NCBI RefSeq assembly: GCF_000420245.1 | Contig: NZ_ATUO01000018.1 | Span: 1-36,353, forward strand | Source of the DNA: Psychromonas hadalis ATCC BAA-638 | GTDB lineage: Bacteria; Pseudomonadota; Gammaproteobacteria; Enterobacterales; Psychromonadaceae | Reading direction: 5' to 3' | Length of the DNA stretch: 36,353 nt | Shown: piece by piece, positions 34,277 to 36,353 of the stretch | Numbering within the stretch: position 1 is the first letter of the stretch | Layout: each line of letters opens with the position of its first letter | Notes under the pieces: model-generated | What the model saw: only the letters and a program-made list of their open reading frames with translations | What the model was told of the DNA's origin: nothing | The model's database searches: none | Program-made: the position numbers and the translations under genes

Positions 34277-35674
34277 ATGCCACTCTCTCGTCGCCGTTTT
34301 ATTGCCAGTTCACTGCTCTTACCTTTTAGCACCTTGCTTCCACGCATTAGCCTTGCAAGCCCCGAAGTGGGATTTGATTATGTGCTAACCGCACAACCAG
34401 CAACACTTGATATCTCCCCTGAGGGTTCAACTGCAGGTTTCGGTTTTGATGGACAATTTCCCGCCCCTGTTTTGCGTGCTAAGCAGGGTCAAAAGATTCG
34501 TATTAAATTTATTAATTTACTAAAAGAGCCAACCACCATTCATTGGCATGGTTTGCGTATTCCCATTGAGATGGATGGCGTACCCTTTTTAAGTCAGCCT
34601 CCGATTAAGTCCGGTGAATTTTATATTTATGAATTTACGCCACCTGATGCGGGTACTTTTTGGTATCACCCCCATGTAAATAGTATTGAACAATTAGGCA
34701 AAGGATTAGTGGGCGCGTTTATTGTCGAAGAGTCAGATAATGAACTAAAAAAATTAGCCTTTGATCAAGATATTCCTCTGCTACTTAAAAACTGGCACCT
34801 TGATGATCAAGGCCACTGGTTACCTTTTTCGACACCGAGACAATCTGCACGCATGGGTACACCCGGACGTATTGAAACCATTAATGGTTTACGCGCGCCA
34901 CAATTAAAAGTACAAGCGGGATCGTTAGTACGTTTACGATTTTTAAATGTCGACAATACCGTGATGTATCGAATTGTAATGCCCAAAGGACTTGATGCAA
35001 AAGTAATCGCTATTGATGGCAATGCCGTTAATGTACCTTTTTCTTTACACGAACCTTGGGCGATGGGACCCGGTATGCGCTTAGATATCGCTTTTATTGC
35101 CCCATCAAAAGAGGGGCAAGTGATTGATATTAAAAACCGTCAAGGCAAACTTAACTTCAACTTTTTTACCCTAATAACGGAAGGTAAAGCAGCACAAAAA
35201 ACAAAAATAATTCCTACGTTACCCGCTTCTGTTATCCCAGTACCCGATATAAAAAATGCACAAAAAATCAACTTCACTTTCGAGTGGCAAGGCGCAATTA
35301 CTCCTGCGGATAAGTTATTGCAAGGTAAACATGATTTTTGGGTGATCAACAAACGTGCATGGGAAGGCATGAGCAGAGACAATATTCCAGCACCTTTGGT
35401 AAAATTAGAGTTAGGTAAAAGCTATATTTTTAATTTGCGTAACGTCACGCAATATCATCACCCGATTCATCTACATGGGCATACATGGACAGTATTAAAA
35501 TCTAATAAACGTGACATTCATCCTCAGGGATACCACACAGACACGGTTTTATTAGGTAAAAATGAAACCGTACAAGTAGCCTTTGTTGCAGATAACCCCG
35601 GACGTTGGATGTACCACTGTCATGTTATTGAGCATATGAATACTGGGTTGATGGGCTTTATTGAAGTAAGCTAG
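34277..35674 (+). CDS. Tat-exported multicopper oxidase, candidate ferroxidase
   Basis: A 465-residue three-domain multicopper oxidase. SRRRFIASSLLLPF is a twin-arginine signal. Copper motifs are intact: HWHG (H89, H91), WYHPH (H131, H133), HHPIHLHGH and HCHVIEH (C448 type-1 ligand). The axial position that is Met in CueO falls on L458. It probably oxidises cuprous or ferrous ions, or an organic substrate, in the periplasm. Its place opposite the imelysin operon with Fur-like sites favours an iron role. The start follows AAGGATGATTT. No copper-resistance genes are adjacent in the window. Confidence 0.93.
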   Translation: MPLSRRRFIASSLLLPFSTLLPRISLASPEVGFDYVLTAQPATLDISPEGSTAGFGFDGQFPAPVLRAKQGQKIRIKFINLLKEPTTIHWHGLRIPIEMDGVPFLSQPPIKSGEFYIYEFTPPDAGTFWYHPHVNSIEQLGKGLVGAFIVEESDNELKKLAFDQDIPLLLKNWHLDDQGHWLPFSTPRQSARMGTPGRIETINGLRAPQLKVQAGSLVRLRFLNVDNTVMYRIVMPKGLDAKVIAIDGNAVNVPFSLHEPWAMGPGMRLDIAFIAPSKEGQVIDIKNRQGKLNFNFFTLITEGKAAQKTKIIPTLPASVIPVPDIKNAQKINFTFEWQGAITPADKLLQGKHDFWVINKRAWEGMSRDNIPAPLVKLELGKSYIFNLRNVTQYHHPIHLHGHTWTVLKSNKRDIHPQGYHTDTVLLGKNETVQVAFVADNPGRWMYHCHVIEHMNTGLMGFIEVS

Positions 35675-35770
35675 ATTAATTGAGCGTTGCATTTTTTGTA
35701 GGAACTAACCTAAAAAAACCAGCAAACAACGAGGTAAATATACAATTTCCAACACTTAGCTTAAGGGGTT

Positions 35771-36168
35771 TATACCCCTGTTACTTCAAGATGCTTTGTC
35801 AGGCACAAGTTCGACAATTAGAACAAGGCGCAACACGAGGTAATCTATCGAACGGTTAACTGCGTTAACCTTCTAGCGATAGGATTAAAAAAAAGACTTT
35901 AATCCTTTATTGTCATTCACTTTTTGAGTGTTGCAACGCTGAGCTGGTTTTCGAGCTTGCGCCCCGCAGGGCAAGGCAACTTGTACCAATCTACGTTGTT
36001 ATAAAATTTCGACTTAGAATGACTATTAAATAATTAACGTCTTTATGTTAATTATACCGATAGAGGATTAATGTGTTTTTATTAATCTCTCGAAAGGTTC
36101 AATTTTATGCCTAGTATATCGGCATAATTTGCCTTGCTGACTTTGCATCTTGAAGTATTATGGGTATA
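35771..36168. repeat. Large palindromic element (about 398 bp) that cuts into a tas-like gene
   Basis: TATACCCCTGTTACTTCAAG at the left end pairs with the right end, whose reverse complement begins TATACCCATAATACTTCAAG. The shared terminal repeat is about 24 bp with few mismatches. There is no coding potential inside, but the TTAATCTCTCGAAAGG module seen at 650-879 recurs. Its right end lies on the start of the tas-like reading frame. Nothing is seen between 35675 and 35770. Confidence 0.7.
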
Positions 36169-36353
36169 TCTATTTCACGTATTTTCTTAGGAAGCATGAC
36201 GTGGGGGCTGCAAAATAATCAACAGGAAGCCAACGCGCAGATTGAATATGCACTCTCGCAAGGTATTAAATTTTATTGATACCGCGGAGATGTATGCTAT
36301 ACCCACCCAAAGAGTCAAGACAAAAAAAGCAGGGGGCACATCGAAAAACGGAT
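36160..36353 (+). pseudogene. Truncated, frameshifted Tas-like aldo/keto reductase
   Basis: From an ATG inside the repeat end, the frame reads ISISRIFLGSMTWGLQNNQQ and continues ANAQIEYALSQGI, matching the start of Tas-family aldo/keto reductases. It lacks the usual first residues (roughly MxYRxIPHSxL). One extra A in an ATTAAATTTTATTGA stretch then shifts the frame. Without it the sequence continues FIDTAEMYA, the conserved aldo/keto Asp-Tyr region. More apparent shifts follow before the window ends. So the gene is broken here unless the sequence contains errors, and its remainder lies outside. Confidence 0.6.

Noticed and set aside
1-36353. tRNA or rRNA genes
   Set aside because: No cloverleaf or rRNA-like sequence was recognised by eye. 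A covariance-model scan would be the decisive check.

Overview
The window looks like chromosomal DNA of a marine, facultatively anaerobic gammaproteobacterium. The gene set fits a Psychromonas/Moritella/Shewanella-type genome: cbb3 oxidase, Fnr, UspE, ArcA, thrABC, and aroC-prmB-smrB in the order seen in enteric and marine relatives. The DNA is AT-rich. The genus is an inference from gene content, not a database result. Nearly all genes are ordinary chromosomal genes. No rRNA, tRNA, CRISPR array or complete insertion sequence was seen.

Layout. (1) 1-880 is a gene-free stretch built mostly from palindromic repeats. (2) 881-8967 is a microaerobic respiration block: a small divergent membrane protein, ccoN-ccoO-ccoQ-ccoP (high-affinity cbb3 oxidase), then ccoH-ccoI-ccoS and a SafE/TauE-like membrane protein (assembly and copper supply). 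(3) 9074-10917 holds fnr, with a perfect FNR box in its own promoter, and uspE. (4) 11102-13960 is peroxide and electrophile defence: bcp, an MDR reductase, and divergent ohr/ohrR with two operator palindromes. (5) 14153-16117 holds a degraded small ORF, a GNAT acetyltransferase and tesB. (6) 16196-21212 is the threonine operon on the minus strand (thrA, a micro-ORF, thrB, thrC) behind a likely leader peptide and attenuator. (7) 21245-22309 is arcA with an upstream FNR box. (8) 22403-23474 is a dead chimeric transposase carrying 84-bp tandem repeats. (9) 23641-28680 holds aroC, prmB, smrB, an orphan AAA-like protein without a P-loop, and miaE coupled to a sulfotransferase-like gene. (10) 28700-35674 holds an FMN reductase, then an iron-type operon (imelysin, di-heme DUF1111, second imelysin, DUF1513) divergent from a Tat-exported multicopper oxidase, with Fur-like boxes between them. 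(11) 35771-36353 is a long palindromic element that cuts off the 5' end of a tas-like aldo/keto reductase remnant.

Two themes stand out. One is a redox circuit: Fnr controls itself and probably arcA, next to the oxidase those regulators normally govern. The other is a dense population of small non-coding palindromic (MITE-like) elements, at least five families, inserted in gene gaps. One splits the ccoNOQP terminator, one is nested inside a second copy of itself, and one truncates a gene. The most interesting functional candidates are the imelysin/DUF1111/DUF1513/multicopper oxidase cluster and two poorly characterised small genes (26550-27008 and 28051-28680).
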